Assembly: GCA_964527775.1 (NCBI GenBank)
Contig: CAZGQS010000010.1
Span: 1 to 64,000 of the forward strand
Length of the DNA stretch: 64,000 bases
Reading direction: 5' to 3'
Source of the DNA: VMCP01 sp964527775
GTDB taxonomy: Bacteria > Bacteroidota > Bacteroidia > NS11-12g > UBA955
A model generated the notes under the pieces. It was not told the DNA's origin. It saw only the letters and a program-made list of their open reading frames with translations, and searched no databases. Positions within the stretch are counted from its first letter, which is position 1. Each line of letters begins with the position of its first letter. Of the stretch, positions 15,790-24,417 are shown one piece after another. The position numbers and the translations under genes were made by a program.

Positions 15790-17022
15790 GAGTCCACAAA
15801 CATACAAAAAGGCAAGCAATTTCAGTTTCTGAAAACCGTTTTGTGGCTCGGTTTGACCGCCTTTGGCGGCCCTCAGATGCATCTTCCGCATTTCAAAAAA
15901 AGACTGATTGAACGAAAACGCTTCATCACTCAAGATGATCTCATAGAAATCACCGCTTTTTGCAATTTATTGCCTGGCCCCACCACTACACAAACCATAA
16001 CTACTGTTGGATTAAAATTGGGCGGACCTAGGTTAGCCATCCTTACTGTTCTATTTTGGGCATTGCCTGGCGCAGCACTCATGCTGTTGCTGGCCCTGTC
16101 TCCTAAATTTTTATCTGCTCATCAACTTCAATACATATCCGCCACTGTGGTTGGATTTATGGTTTACGGTTTCCTAAGTATGAGCCAATGGATGGAAAAA
16201 ACTCCTTTAAACTGGAGCATTCTCATTGTCTCGGGAATCCTTGGTTTTGCCATTCACACTCCTTTAATCTTCCCCATTGGCGTAGTATTAGCAGCCCTCA
16301 TTAGCGCGAAATTTGGCAAATATTCTGGCCCAAAAACCATTCTCCCAAAATCTGAAATCAAATGGAGAAACCTTACGGTATTTTTCATCATCTTCACGGT
16401 TGTTGGAGCTGGTGGACTGTTCCTCAGCAAATACAAAACTCAATCAAAATGGCTACAACCCATAGTATATTTTGAAAACACCTATCGAATGGGAGCCCTT
16501 TCCTTTGGAGGCGGTAACGTATTGGCAGCCATGAGCATGGAACAATATGTTCACCATAAAAAGAGAATGACTCTCGATGAACTGAACACAGGAATTGGTG
16601 CCATTCAAGCCGCTCCCGGCCCTAATTTCAACCTCGCCGTATACACCAATGCAGTCGCAATGAGAAATGCCGGTTATCATGAATCTGGTCAAATTTTAGG
16701 AGGATTTATTGGACTCATTGCCGTTTTTCTGCCCGGTATTCTCTTAGTTTTATTCGCCTATCCTATTTGGTCTATTCTCCAAAATTACTCTGGACTACAA
16801 AGATCTATTCCCGGTATTTTCGCCGTTTCAGTAGGCTTTATCTTAGCCGCATCTCTCATTCTCTGTGAACAACTCCTCATCAACATCCAAAATCTTCCCT
16901 CATCAAAAATATCTACACACCTTTTTGTTCTTACATCCACAGTAGTTATGCTCTACTCCAAGAAAATCTCCACACCTTTGGTCGTTTTATTCTCCATACT
17001 CGTAGGTTGGCTGCTACCTTAA
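15784..17022 (+). CDS. chrA: Chromate transporter family protein (ChrA, two-domain)
   Basis: Inner-membrane transporter of the CHR family, whose characterised members export chromate driven by the proton-motive force. The 412-residue product has two homologous CHR halves: the first opens with WLGLTAFGGPQMHLPHFKKR and contains CNLLPGPTTTQT, the second has GALSFGGGNVLAAMSMEQYV and AAPGPNFNLAVY. About ten membrane segments are visible. The ATG at 15784 is preferred; a TTG at 15760 would add eight residues. Chromate resistance is only the family annotation; no metal-response gene is nearby. Confidence 0.88.
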   Translation: MHESTNIQKGKQFQFLKTVLWLGLTAFGGPQMHLPHFKKRLIERKRFITQDDLIEITAFCNLLPGPTTTQTITTVGLKLGGPRLAILTVLFWALPGAALMLLLALSPKFLSAHQLQYISATVVGFMVYGFLSMSQWMEKTPLNWSILIVSGILGFAIHTPLIFPIGVVLAALISAKFGKYSGPKTILPKSEIKWRNLTVFFIIFTVVGAGGLFLSKYKTQSKWLQPIVYFENTYRMGALSFGGGNVLAAMSMEQYVHHKKRMTLDELNTGIGAIQAAPGPNFNLAVYTNAVAMRNAGYHESGQILGGFIGLIAVFLPGILLVLFAYPIWSILQNYSGLQRSIPGIFAVSVGFILAASLILCEQLLINIQNLPSSKISTHLFVLTSTVVMLYSKKISTPLVVLFSILVGWLLP

Positions 17023-17035
17023 GTTAAATTTTTAT

Positions 17036-17043
17036 TATCTTCG
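17036..17043 (+). promoter_or_regulatory. TATCTTCG -7-like element
   Basis: One mismatch to TAnnTTTG, ending 5 nt before the ATG at 17049. It covers the alternative GTG at 17043, which supports the ATG as start. Confidence 0.35.
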
Positions 17044-17048
17044 TGAAT

Positions 17049-17747
17049 ATGAGTTTCGGGGCTTTTCGGGGGATGTTCGCTCTCTCTGCATTCCTACTAT
17101 TTAGCAATCACCTGTTTGCTCAGCGCAAACCCCAAAACAATAATCCTTACATTCTATTCACCGGCTTAGTTCTAACTTCGGATAGCTTAAAACCCATTCC
17201 TTTAGTCAGCATCAAAAGCTCCCGCCGCGGACTCATTGGCTACTCCGATGACAACGGATTCTTTGACGTGGTTGTTAGAAAAGGCGACACAGTCTATTTT
17301 GTTCAAGTCGAAAAAGTCAGTTCTTTTCACGTCATTCCAGACACACTATCCAGCAATCGTTATTCGGTAGTAAAACTGATGACCCAAGATACCATTCACT
17401 TGTCGGCTATCTTCATCAAAGCATTACCTCTGAAAACCCTCTTCAATCACGAATTCGTCAACCGTGACATTCCTGATGACCCACTAGAAAGAGCACGCAA
17501 AAATCTAGAAAACGAAGCCGTTAAAGAAGAACTTCGTCAAAGACCCGCAGATGCTGCTCAAGCTCAAGCACTTTTGGCTCGCAACAGAGCTGAACAACTC
17601 TACTATTACAACCAAATTCCTCCCCAAAGATATTTGAGCCCAACCGCTTGGATGCAATTCTTCGAAGCTTGGAAACGCGGCGATTTCAAGAAAAAACCTG
17701 CAAAAAAGAGCACTTACGTAAGTCCGTATTCGCCCGTTACGAGGTAA
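17049..17747 (+). CDS. Secreted protein with carboxypeptidase-regulatory-like domain
   Basis: A 232-residue protein with a signal peptide (hydrophobic stretch ending NHLFAQ|RK) and an N-terminal beta-sandwich region of the CarboxypepD_reg-like type: LFTGLVLTSDSLKPIPLVSIKSSRRGLIGYSDDNGFFDVVVRKGDTVYF matches the usual pattern of value, variant, Dxx-G-x-F. The C-terminal half is helical and basic (DPLERARKNLENEAVKEELRQRP) and ends with a Lys-rich tail. In Bacteroidota such proteins are envelope-associated, but no specific role is known. It lies 26 nt after chrA and ends 4 nt before a repeat array. Confidence 0.75.
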   Translation: MSFGAFRGMFALSAFLLFSNHLFAQRKPQNNNPYILFTGLVLTSDSLKPIPLVSIKSSRRGLIGYSDDNGFFDVVVRKGDTVYFVQVEKVSSFHVIPDTLSSNRYSVVKLMTQDTIHLSAIFIKALPLKTLFNHEFVNRDIPDDPLERARKNLENEAVKEELRQRPADAAQAQALLARNRAEQLYYYNQIPPQRYLSPTAWMQFFEAWKRGDFKKKPAKKSTYVSPYSPVTR

Positions 17748-17751
17748 ACAG

Positions 17752-18099
17752 TTTTCGGTGATCGGTGATCAGCCGTCAGCACTCAGCACTCAGCCGTCAG
17801 CACTCAGCTCTCAGCTCTCAGCTCTCAGACTCTCAGACTCTACGCGAAGCGTAAGTCCCATAGTCCCATAGTCNNNNNNNNNNNNNNNNNNNNNNNNNNN
17901 NNNNNNNNNNNNNNNNNNNNNNNNNNNNNNNNNNNNNNNNNNNNNNNNNNNNNNNNNNNNNNNNNNNNNNNNNCAGCTCTCAGACTCTCAGACTCTACGC
18001 GAAGCGTAAGTCCCATAGTCCCATAGTCCCATAGTCCCATAGTCCCATAGTCCCATAGTCTCCGGCGAAGCCGCCAGCCAAAGACCAAAGACCAAAGAC
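17752..18099. repeat. Heptad/octad repeat array with assembly gap
   Basis: This 350-bp stretch between convergent genes holds no gene. It starts as 7-mers (TGATCGG, CCGTCAG, CACTCAG, CTCTCAG), shifts at 17829 to 8-mers (ACTCTCAG; TCCCATAG, six copies after the gap) around an ACGCGAAGCGT mini-hairpin, then CGGCGAAGCCG, and ends in AAAGACC heptads that touch the stop codon of the SDR gene at 18100. The words match those at 1-84, 10317-10498 and 48453-48746. Confidence 0.9.
17874..17973. other. Assembly gap of exactly 100 N
   Basis: The round number indicates a scaffold gap of unknown size. The 55 bp on the left (17819-17873) and on the right (17974-18028) are identical, so the gap may be a missed overlap or a collapsed repeat. 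Confidence 0.97.
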
Positions 18100-19134
18100 C
18101 TACCCTCTATACTCCGAATTCTTACTCGTGCTTCTCATCAACTCCGTTGTGATCGGAATCTTGATGCTCAATAACTCACAGAATTTGGCAACAGCAAAAA
18201 CCAAATGGTACATGAGACCTCGAAGAGGCCATTTGGCTGGCTTATATCCGTAAGCAAGTGCTACAGAAGATATTAATTTTTCAAAGCTTAGATTGTGTGA
18301 AACGCACAAGAATCGATTCTCAGAACTTGGGGATTGCAATTCATTGGTGATCTTTTTTGCCAGATCTTCCACAAAAACAAATCCATTGGAACCCACGGGG
18401 TAAAATGGATTGCCGTTCTTAACCACGTCTATTACTTGCTTAGAACTAGTGTGCCCAACGCCTTGTCCCAAGACCACTCCTGGATAAAAAACGCTGACTT
18501 CTAAACCTTCTTCCTTTCCCCTCCAAACTTCCAGTTCTGCATAATATTTACTAAGAGCGTAGTCTGTGTTATAGGGCGATTCCTCCCAAGGAGTATTTAA
18601 TGTAATGGGGCCATCTTCGGTGGGTCTGCCCAAGGCGGCAATAGAACTGACATGCAGAAATCTTTTCACCCCAGCTTTTAAGCATGCATTGACCAAATTT
18701 CGGGTGCCTTCCACATTGTCGCGAAGCATTTTTTCTCTGTCTTTTGGATGAAAAGATATGATGGCTGCGCAATGCACCACCGCATCATAACGGGCAGAAT
18801 TTACCGCCTCTAAAACTTCATCGTAATCAATCAAGTCAACCGACACCTTTTCGAAACTCCCATTTAAAAACAAATCTGAATTGGTAAATTCATAAGGCGT
18901 CAACCTCTCTGTGAATTCCGACAAATTACTTTTCAAACGCAACATTCCCTGATCATGAATTGACTCTCCTTTTTCAGAAGGTGCGCTACGATATATTCGA
19001 GCCACAGAATCAAACAAAGTCCAATTTGACTTGCCTTCGCGGTGACATAAAACCAATTCATGGCCAGAACGCTGCAATTGTTGAACCACGTGACTTCCAA
19101 TGAAACCCGTAGCTCCGGTAACTAAAACTTTCAT
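18100..19134 (-). CDS. NAD-dependent epimerase/dehydratase (extended SDR)
   Basis: Extended short-chain dehydrogenase of the dihydroflavonol-reductase/3-beta-HSD type; substrate unknown. The 344-residue product has the Rossmann motif VTGATGFIGSH at residues 4-14, the Asp-containing segment VDLIDYDEV, the strand AVVHCAAIISF, and the catalytic Tyr-Lys pair in YALSKYYAE. The ATG at 19134 is chosen because it begins directly with the Rossmann strand. It follows the TPR-like lipoprotein gene by 1 nt, so the two form an operon. An insertion of about 35 residues (SAPSEKGESIHDQGML...) after the first strand is unusual. Confidence 0.87.
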   Translation of the reverse strand: MKVLVTGATGFIGSHVVQQLQRSGHELVLCHREGKSNWTLFDSVARIYRSAPSEKGESIHDQGMLRLKSNLSEFTERLTPYEFTNSDLFLNGSFEKVSVDLIDYDEVLEAVNSARYDAVVHCAAIISFHPKDREKMLRDNVEGTRNLVNACLKAGVKRFLHVSSIAALGRPTEDGPITLNTPWEESPYNTDYALSKYYAELEVWRGKEEGLEVSVFYPGVVLGQGVGHTSSKQVIDVVKNGNPFYPVGSNGFVFVEDLAKKITNELQSPSSENRFLCVSHNLSFEKLISSVALAYGYKPAKWPLRGLMYHLVFAVAKFCELLSIKIPITTELMRSTSKNSEYRG

Positions 19135-19135
19135 C

Positions 19136-19696
19136 TTATTTACCGACGGTGCTGTCACCTTGTTTCTTAAGAAGCGCTTCAAGTTGTTGCTCGGGAGTCA
19201 CCAATCCACTGCGAATCATTTTAGCAGATTCTGCGGCACCCTGACTTAGCGGATTATCTGGGAAGCTATCTCGAATCAATTCATAAAGTCTTAAAGCCTC
19301 ATCATAGACACCAAACTTTTCGAAATAATATGCGGCGTACAAGGCCATGTCTAGCCTGCGAGCCTTGTTGGTTTTAAAGTTCTTTAAATAGTAATCAGCC
19401 CATTGTGCCGATTTTAATTTCTCGGTTTCGCCGCGCTTGCCAGTAATGTTTACCAGTTGAAAACACAAAAATTCACTTTCGGCGTGCTTGGGATATTTTT
19501 TCACAAAAGCCTCCAATATTGAATCGGCATTGCGAGGCAAACTATCTATATTCAATTGGTTAACGTCTTCGGGCAAAAACGCTTTGAGCTCATTCACCGC
19601 TTTCAGGTCACGGTCAATTTCAGATTGGCAAGAGGTTAAAAATCCTAAGAAGATGAACAATCCCCCGAAAAAAAACAATCGCTGAAACCTTTTCAT
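19136..19696 (-). CDS. TPR-like lipoprotein
   Basis: A 186-residue predicted lipoprotein (signal FFFGGLFIFLGFLTSC|Q) with helical repeats resembling tetratricopeptide units: ADSILEAFVKKYPKHAESEFLCFQL and EKFGVYDEALRLYELIRDSFPDNP. Such proteins usually act as scaffolds; the partner is unknown. A TATTTTCG box (one mismatch to TAnnTTTG) sits 4 nt before the ATG. It is divergent from parE and followed after 1 nt by the SDR gene. Confidence 0.78.
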   Translation of the reverse strand: MKRFQRLFFFGGLFIFLGFLTSCQSEIDRDLKAVNELKAFLPEDVNQLNIDSLPRNADSILEAFVKKYPKHAESEFLCFQLVNITGKRGETEKLKSAQWADYYLKNFKTNKARRLDMALYAAYYFEKFGVYDEALRLYELIRDSFPDNPLSQGAAESAKMIRSGLVTPEQQLEALLKKQGDSTVGK

Positions 19697-19776
19697 ACCG
19701 CGAAAATAGGCAATCGAAAGTCAGTTGTGAAAAACTTGCGAACAGCATTTGCAATTATTGAGTTAAACTTGCTACA

Positions 19777-21636
19777 ATGAGCGACCAACTGCAACCACAA
19801 TATACCGAAAACGAAATTCGAAGTCTGGATTGGAAAGAACACATCCGACTGAGACCGGGTATGTACATTGGTAAATTGGGCGACGGTAAATCGCCCGATG
19901 ACGGAATTTACGTACTCATCAAAGAGGTCATTGACAACTCCATTGATGAACACGTCATGGGCAACGGAAAACGCATTGAAGTCAATATCACCGATGAAAA
20001 AGTGACGGTGCGCGACTTTGGACGAGGAATTCCCTTGGGAAAAGTGGTTGATGTAGTATCAAAAATCAATACCGGTGGTAAATACGATAGCCGCGCCTTC
20101 CAAAAATCAGTGGGTCTTAACGGTGTGGGTTTGAAAGCAGTTAACGCACTAAGCAGCTATTTCTTGGTGCAAAGTTTCAGAGACGGGAAATCCAAACGCG
20201 CTGAATTCAACAGAGGTGAATTGACGGGTGATCATCCCGAAGAATCGACCGAGCAAACCAACGGAACCCTTTTGGTTTTTGAACCTGACAATACCATCTT
20301 CAAAAACTACCGCTTCATACAAGATTTTATTAGAGAGCAGGTCAAAAACTACACCTACCTCAACAGTCAACTGACCATAAAATACAACGGCGAAAATTTT
20401 GCTTCTCGTAGAGGACTTTTAGACCTTCTAGAAACCAAAGTGCCGCCTGAAAGCGCCTTGTACCCCGTCATTCATTTAAAAGCCGAAGACTTCGAAATTG
20501 CCATGACGCATACCGAAGCTTATGGTGAAGAATACTATTCTTTCGTGAACGGGCAGTATACTACACAAGGCGGAACCCACCTTCAAGCTTTTAGAGAAGC
20601 TTATGTGAGAACCATCCGTGAATTCTATAAAAAAGATTACGACGCCGCAGATATCAGAAGTTCAATCACCGCTGCAGTCAGCTTGAGAGTGGTAGAACCC
20701 GTATTTGAAAGTCAAACAAAAACCAAATTGGGTAGCCAAGAAATGGAGCCAGGCGGACAATCACTCAAATCCGCGGTCTTTGAGTTTGTAAAAAAGCAGC
20801 TCGATGATTACCTCCACAAAAATCCCGCTACCGCAGATGCCCTGATCAAGAAAATCCTTCAGAATGAAAGAGAAAGGAAAGACATGGCAGGCGTCCAAAA
20901 ATTGGCAAAAGAAAGAGCCAAGCGAGCCAATCTGCACAATAAAAAATTGCGCGATTGCCGCACCCATTTGCCAGACCACAAAAAGGAAGAACGCTATGAA
21001 TCAACCTTGTTCATCACCGAGGGAGATTCAGCGAGCGGAAGCATTACCAAAAGCCGAAATCCCGACCTTCAAGCCGTATTTTCACTCAGAGGTAAACCCT
21101 TAAATTGCTACGGACTAAAGAAAAAGATTGTATACGAAAACGAAGAGTTTAACCTGCTTCAACACGCGTTAGACATCGAAGAATCCCTCGAAAATCTTCG
21201 CTACAATAATATTGTCATAGCCACAGATGCCGACGTTGACGGAATGCACATCAGACTTTTGATGATGACCTTCTTTTTGCAATTTTTCCCTGATTTGGTG
21301 AGAAATGGACACCTGTACATTTTACAAACACCCCTTTTCAGGGTGCGTAACAAAAAAGAAACCATCTACTGTTTTTCTGATAGAGAACGTCAAGATGCCA
21401 TCAAAAAGCTCGGACCAAAACCCGAAATCACCCGATTCAAGGGATTGGGAGAGATTTCTCCCGATGAATTCGGGAAGTTCATTGGCAACGACATCAGATT
21501 GGAACCGGTCATTCTCAAAGAAGATGCGAACATTGAAAAACTCTTGAAATACTACATGGGCAAAAACACCCCAGAACGCCAAGAGTTCATCATTGATAAT
21601 CTTTACATTGAGAAAAATGACCTCGTGGAAGTTTAA
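19777..21636 (+). CDS. parE: DNA topoisomerase IV subunit B (ParE)
   Basis: ATPase subunit partnering ParC. The 619-residue product has the GHKL ATP-binding motifs (IKEVIDNSIDEHVMGNG; DFGRGIP; GLNGVGLKAVNALS), the transducer region, and the TOPRIM domain with EGDSASGS and IATDADVDGMHI. The C-terminal block RFKGLGEISPDEF is typical of type IIA B subunits. The length lacks the GyrB insert and fits ParE. A TAAACTTG box (one mismatch) lies 5 nt before the ATG. The downstream membrane-protein gene overlaps its 3' end by 20 bp. parC is not adjacent but is 17 kb away on the other strand. Confidence 0.93.
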   Translation: MSDQLQPQYTENEIRSLDWKEHIRLRPGMYIGKLGDGKSPDDGIYVLIKEVIDNSIDEHVMGNGKRIEVNITDEKVTVRDFGRGIPLGKVVDVVSKINTGGKYDSRAFQKSVGLNGVGLKAVNALSSYFLVQSFRDGKSKRAEFNRGELTGDHPEESTEQTNGTLLVFEPDNTIFKNYRFIQDFIREQVKNYTYLNSQLTIKYNGENFASRRGLLDLLETKVPPESALYPVIHLKAEDFEIAMTHTEAYGEEYYSFVNGQYTTQGGTHLQAFREAYVRTIREFYKKDYDAADIRSSITAAVSLRVVEPVFESQTKTKLGSQEMEPGGQSLKSAVFEFVKKQLDDYLHKNPATADALIKKILQNERERKDMAGVQKLAKERAKRANLHNKKLRDCRTHLPDHKKEERYESTLFITEGDSASGSITKSRNPDLQAVFSLRGKPLNCYGLKKKIVYENEEFNLLQHALDIEESLENLRYNNIVIATDADVDGMHIRLLMMTFFLQFFPDLVRNGHLYILQTPLFRVRNKKETIYCFSDRERQDAIKKLGPKPEITRFKGLGEISPDEFGKFIGNDIRLEPVILKEDANIEKLLKYYMGKNTPERQEFIIDNLYIEKNDLVEV

Positions 21637-22903
21637 CGTTAGCGTTTGGCTTTCGCTATTTTTACTTGCAATCCTCTTCGCATGGGAACGCACCCTATAC
21701 GCAGATAGCGCCTACACCTTATTCAATGTCCTAAATGGGTTCTCAGCGGTTGAACATTTCCGAATTACCCAATATTTAAACCTATTACCAGCCCAAGCAG
21801 GAGTGCTCTTGCAATTGCCCATTCACGCAGTTGCAATTATGCTCTCGTTAACCCCATTGCTTTGGGCCTTTGCCGCAACTTGGTATTCCACCTTTCATTT
21901 AAAAAACACTCGTTGGAGCTTCTATTTCATGGGCATTTTCTTGGTTACGGGTCCTGAATTTCAATTTCTAGGCACCGCCGAAATGATTCTTGCTTTAATT
22001 TTCGGGGGACTTTTTGCCATGGAAACCAGAAAGTCCGTCATCGGCCTCTGGGCACTCCTTGCCTACCTCGCACATCCAGGCATTTTACCCGCTTTACTAG
22101 CGGCTTCCCTGTTTCAGAAACAGATCAAATTTCACCTAATGGCCATCACCAGCAGCGTTGTTTTGAAGTTGCTCTTCATTCCCAGTTCAGGATATGAAAA
22201 TCAAATCTTATCTAACCTTTTGAATATCTCCAATGTATTCCAAAGCTGGGGTTGGCATTACTTTTACACCTCGCTATTTGGGGGGTGGGCGTTGCCTTAC
22301 CTCGTCGTTTTTTTAGGTGGATTGGTCGCATTTTCAGGCCGCCAACGATGGCTCTACATCGGCGCAGCACTTTCAACTACCTTCTTTATAACCTACCTCT
22401 ATCAAGACGGCGACTCAGGCATGATGATGCAGAAAAGCTTTGCCCCGTTGTGGCTGATTTTGGCTCTTCCCCTGCTTCATGCAAAGGAATCTTCCCTTTT
22501 CAACAACCTTCTTTTGATTTCTTTTTTCGGGGGATGTTTTTACGTGTATAAACAAGCTCATTTTCACATTCACAGACAACACGAGTTGGAAAAGAGAATT
22601 TCCCAGCTGCCCGTCGAAAGCAAAAAAATCATCACAACCAACGATGGCTTTCCGGCAGATATTTATGGAATTCCTTGGGCCATTCCCTACGAAACATTGA
22701 TTTACAGCACACACCTTAATTCTGAAAAACCCATCACTTACTGTTTATCAGATAGTGCAACCATACAGACTTTGATATCCAACAAAAAGCCCCTGGGAAA
22801 AAATGAATTCCGAGGGGCTTCCTTTGCTTATCCATTGAAACAAGAAAAACTGAATCAACGGTATTTTTCAAAGCTTTCAACCAATGCTTACCGCATCGAA
22901 TGA
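21617..22903 (+). CDS. Polytopic membrane protein of unknown function
   Basis: A 428-residue protein with about nine hydrophobic segments through residue 320 (for example VWLSLFLLAILFAWE; IHAVAIMLSLTPLLWAFAATW; YLVVFLGGLVAF), then a soluble C-terminal domain of about 100 residues. The layout resembles glycosyltransferase-like or polymer-synthesis membrane proteins, but no signature motif is visible, so no function is given. The ATG at 21617 lies inside the end of parE, implying coupling. The 3' end of the coding sequence contains a hairpin (22787-22820) that probably terminates ahcY from the other strand. Confidence 0.72.
   Translation: MTSWKFNVSVWLSLFLLAILFAWERTLYADSAYTLFNVLNGFSAVEHFRITQYLNLLPAQAGVLLQLPIHAVAIMLSLTPLLWAFAATWYSTFHLKNTRWSFYFMGIFLVTGPEFQFLGTAEMILALIFGGLFAMETRKSVIGLWALLAYLAHPGILPALLAASLFQKQIKFHLMAITSSVVLKLLFIPSSGYENQILSNLLNISNVFQSWGWHYFYTSLFGGWALPYLVVFLGGLVAFSGRQRWLYIGAALSTTFFITYLYQDGDSGMMMQKSFAPLWLILALPLLHAKESSLFNNLLLISFFGGCFYVYKQAHFHIHRQHELEKRISQLPVESKKIITTNDGFPADIYGIPWAIPYETLIYSTHLNSEKPITYCLSDSATIQTLISNKKPLGKNEFRGASFAYPLKQEKLNQRYFSKLSTNAYRIE
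22787..22820 (-). terminator. Probable ahcY terminator inside the convergent coding region
   Basis: Positions 22787-22799 pair with 22808-22820 (13 bp, one mismatch) around AAAATGAA. On the minus strand the hairpin is followed by TTTTTG, as expected for an intrinsic terminator of ahcY, whose stop codon is about 90 nt upstream. On the + strand there is no T run. Confidence 0.6.
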
Positions 22904-22910
22904 AAACCTA

Positions 22911-24224
22911 TTAGTAACGGTATTCGTCGCGCTTGAATGGACCGCTCTGAGATACGCCAATGTACTCAGCTTGCTCAGCTGTCAATTCAGTCAATTCAAC
23001 ACCAATCTTAGCTAAGTGCAATTTTGCTACTTTCTCATCAAGGTGCTTAGGCAATACGTAAACTTCGTTTTTGTAAGTACCGTGGTTCATCCAAAGCTCC
23101 ATCTGAGCCAAAGTTTGGTTGGTGAAACTGTTACTCATTACGAAACTTGGGTGCCCCATTGCACAACCCAAATTCACCAAACGACCTTCAGCTAAAACAA
23201 TCACTTCATGTCCGTCAACATTGAAAATATCAACTTGAGGCTTCACTGTGTACTTTGCTGAACCGTAATTCTTGTTCAACCATGCCATGTCAATCTCATT
23301 GTCGAAGTGACCAATGTTACACACGATGGTTTTATCTTTCATGGCTTTGAAGTGCTTCTCAGTAACAATGTTACAGTTACCGGTTGCAGTAACAACAATA
23401 TCCACCAAAGGAATAGCTGTTTCAAGGCGCAATACTTGGAAACCATCCATAGCAGCTTGAAGTGCGCAGATTGGATCTACTTCAGTAACAATCACGCGAG
23501 CACCTGCTCCACGCAAACTCTCTGCTGAACCCTTACCAACGTCACCATAACCACAAACAACGGCTACTTTACCAGCCATCATAGTATCAGTTGCACGGCG
23601 AATGGCGTCAACCAAACTCTCTTTGCAACCGTATTTGTTGTCAAATTTACTTTTTGTAACTGAATCGTTGATGTTGATAGCAGGCAAAGGCAAAGTACCT
23701 TTAACCATACGCTCATACAAACGGTGAACCCCTGTAGTAGTTTCTTCAGAGATACCGCGAATTCCAGCTACCAATTCAGGATAGCGATCCAAACACATAT
23801 TGGTAAGGTCACCTCCGTCATCCAAAATCATATTCAAAGGCTGACGATCTTCACCGAAGAATAAAGTTTGTTCAATACACCAATCAAATTCTTCCTCAGT
23901 CATGCCTTTCCAAGCATAAACAGGAATACCAGCAGCAGCAATTGCAGCAGCAGCGTGATCTTGTGTAGAGAAAATGTTGCAAGAACTCCAAGTCACTTCT
24001 GCACCCAATTCTGCCAATGTTTCAATTAACACCGCAGTTTGGATGGTCATGTGCAAGCAGCCTGCGATGCGAGCTCCCGCCAATGGTTTTGAAGCGCCGA
24101 ACTCTTCGCGCAATGCCATCAATCCAGGCATTTCGGCTTCGGCCAATTTAATTTCTTTTCTACCCCACTCAGCGAGTGTGATATCTTTTACTTTGTAAGG
24201 AATATAGGTTGATGCTGTAGACAT
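22911..24224 (-). CDS. ahcY: Adenosylhomocysteinase (SAH hydrolase)
   Basis: Reversibly hydrolyses S-adenosylhomocysteine to adenosine and homocysteine using bound NAD, removing the product inhibitor of methyltransferases. The 437-residue product has AGCLHMTIQTAVLIETL, the substrate-site WSSCNIFSTQDHAAAAI, the NAD loop VCGYGDVGKGSAESLRG, GHFDNEIDM, and the C-terminal KRDEYRY that reaches into the neighbouring subunit (usual form K-x-x-x-YRY). The ATG at 24224 starts the family N-terminus; the upstream extension overlaps a small lipoprotein gene. A perfect 10-bp dyad enclosing a TATCTTTG -7 box lies 8-35 nt upstream. Confidence 0.96.
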   Translation of the reverse strand: MSTASTYIPYKVKDITLAEWGRKEIKLAEAEMPGLMALREEFGASKPLAGARIAGCLHMTIQTAVLIETLAELGAEVTWSSCNIFSTQDHAAAAIAAAGIPVYAWKGMTEEEFDWCIEQTLFFGEDRQPLNMILDDGGDLTNMCLDRYPELVAGIRGISEETTTGVHRLYERMVKGTLPLPAININDSVTKSKFDNKYGCKESLVDAIRRATDTMMAGKVAVVCGYGDVGKGSAESLRGAGARVIVTEVDPICALQAAMDGFQVLRLETAIPLVDIVVTATGNCNIVTEKHFKAMKDKTIVCNIGHFDNEIDMAWLNKNYGSAKYTVKPQVDIFNVDGHEVIVLAEGRLVNLGCAMGHPSFVMSNSFTNQTLAQMELWMNHGTYKNEVYVLPKHLDEKVAKLHLAKIGVELTELTAEQAEYIGVSQSGPFKRDEYRY

Positions 24225-24231
24225 GTTCCGA

Positions 24232-24259
24232 ATTTTGAACTGCAAAGATAGTTCAAAAT
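24232..24259 (-). promoter_or_regulatory. Dyad-flanked -7 element upstream of ahcY
   Basis: ATTTTGAACT (24232-24241) and AGTTCAAAAT (24250-24259) are perfect inverted repeats around 8 bp. The minus strand there reads TATCTTTG (24243-24250), a TAnnTTTG match 18 nt before the ahcY ATG. A repressor operator or an mRNA hairpin are both possible. The dyad also covers the stop codon of the small lipoprotein gene. Confidence 0.5.
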
Positions 24260-24369
24260 CCGCAATTGCACCCACCCTTCTTCTGATTGCGCGGTCTAGG
24301 TGTACCGCAAGAAACTATCGTTCCAATCACCAAAAAACAAGCCACCGTCAACAAGAATTTTCGCATCAT
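24253..24369 (-). CDS. Very small lipoprotein (about 38 residues)
   Basis: Two adjacent ATG codons (24369, 24366) open a reading frame encoding MMRKFLLTVACFLVIG, a lipobox IVSC|G and a short mature peptide of about 19 residues: CGTPRPRNQKKGGCNCGF. After the lipidated Cys the peptide is Pro/Arg/Lys-rich and ends with a Cys-x-Cys pair, so it could bind metal or form disulfides (inference). It resembles the minute Cys/Gly-rich lipoproteins I recall in other Bacteroidota (SCGTPxxR..GGC). It precedes ahcY by 28 nt on the same strand. Function unknown. Confidence 0.65.
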   Translation of the reverse strand: MMRKFLLTVACFLVIGTIVSCGTPRPRNQKKGGCNCGF

Positions 24370-24417
24370 ACACTGCGAATATAAGGTGATTTGAACTAAA
24401 TCACTGAACTTTGCCTC

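Noticed and set aside
17840..18088. An open frame on the minus strand across the N gap
   Set aside because: It runs through 100 undefined bases and low-complexity words; not a gene.
24225..24300. SAM or SAH riboswitch before ahcY
   Set aside because: The space to the small lipoprotein gene is only 28 nt and only a simple dyad is present; no riboswitch core is seen.
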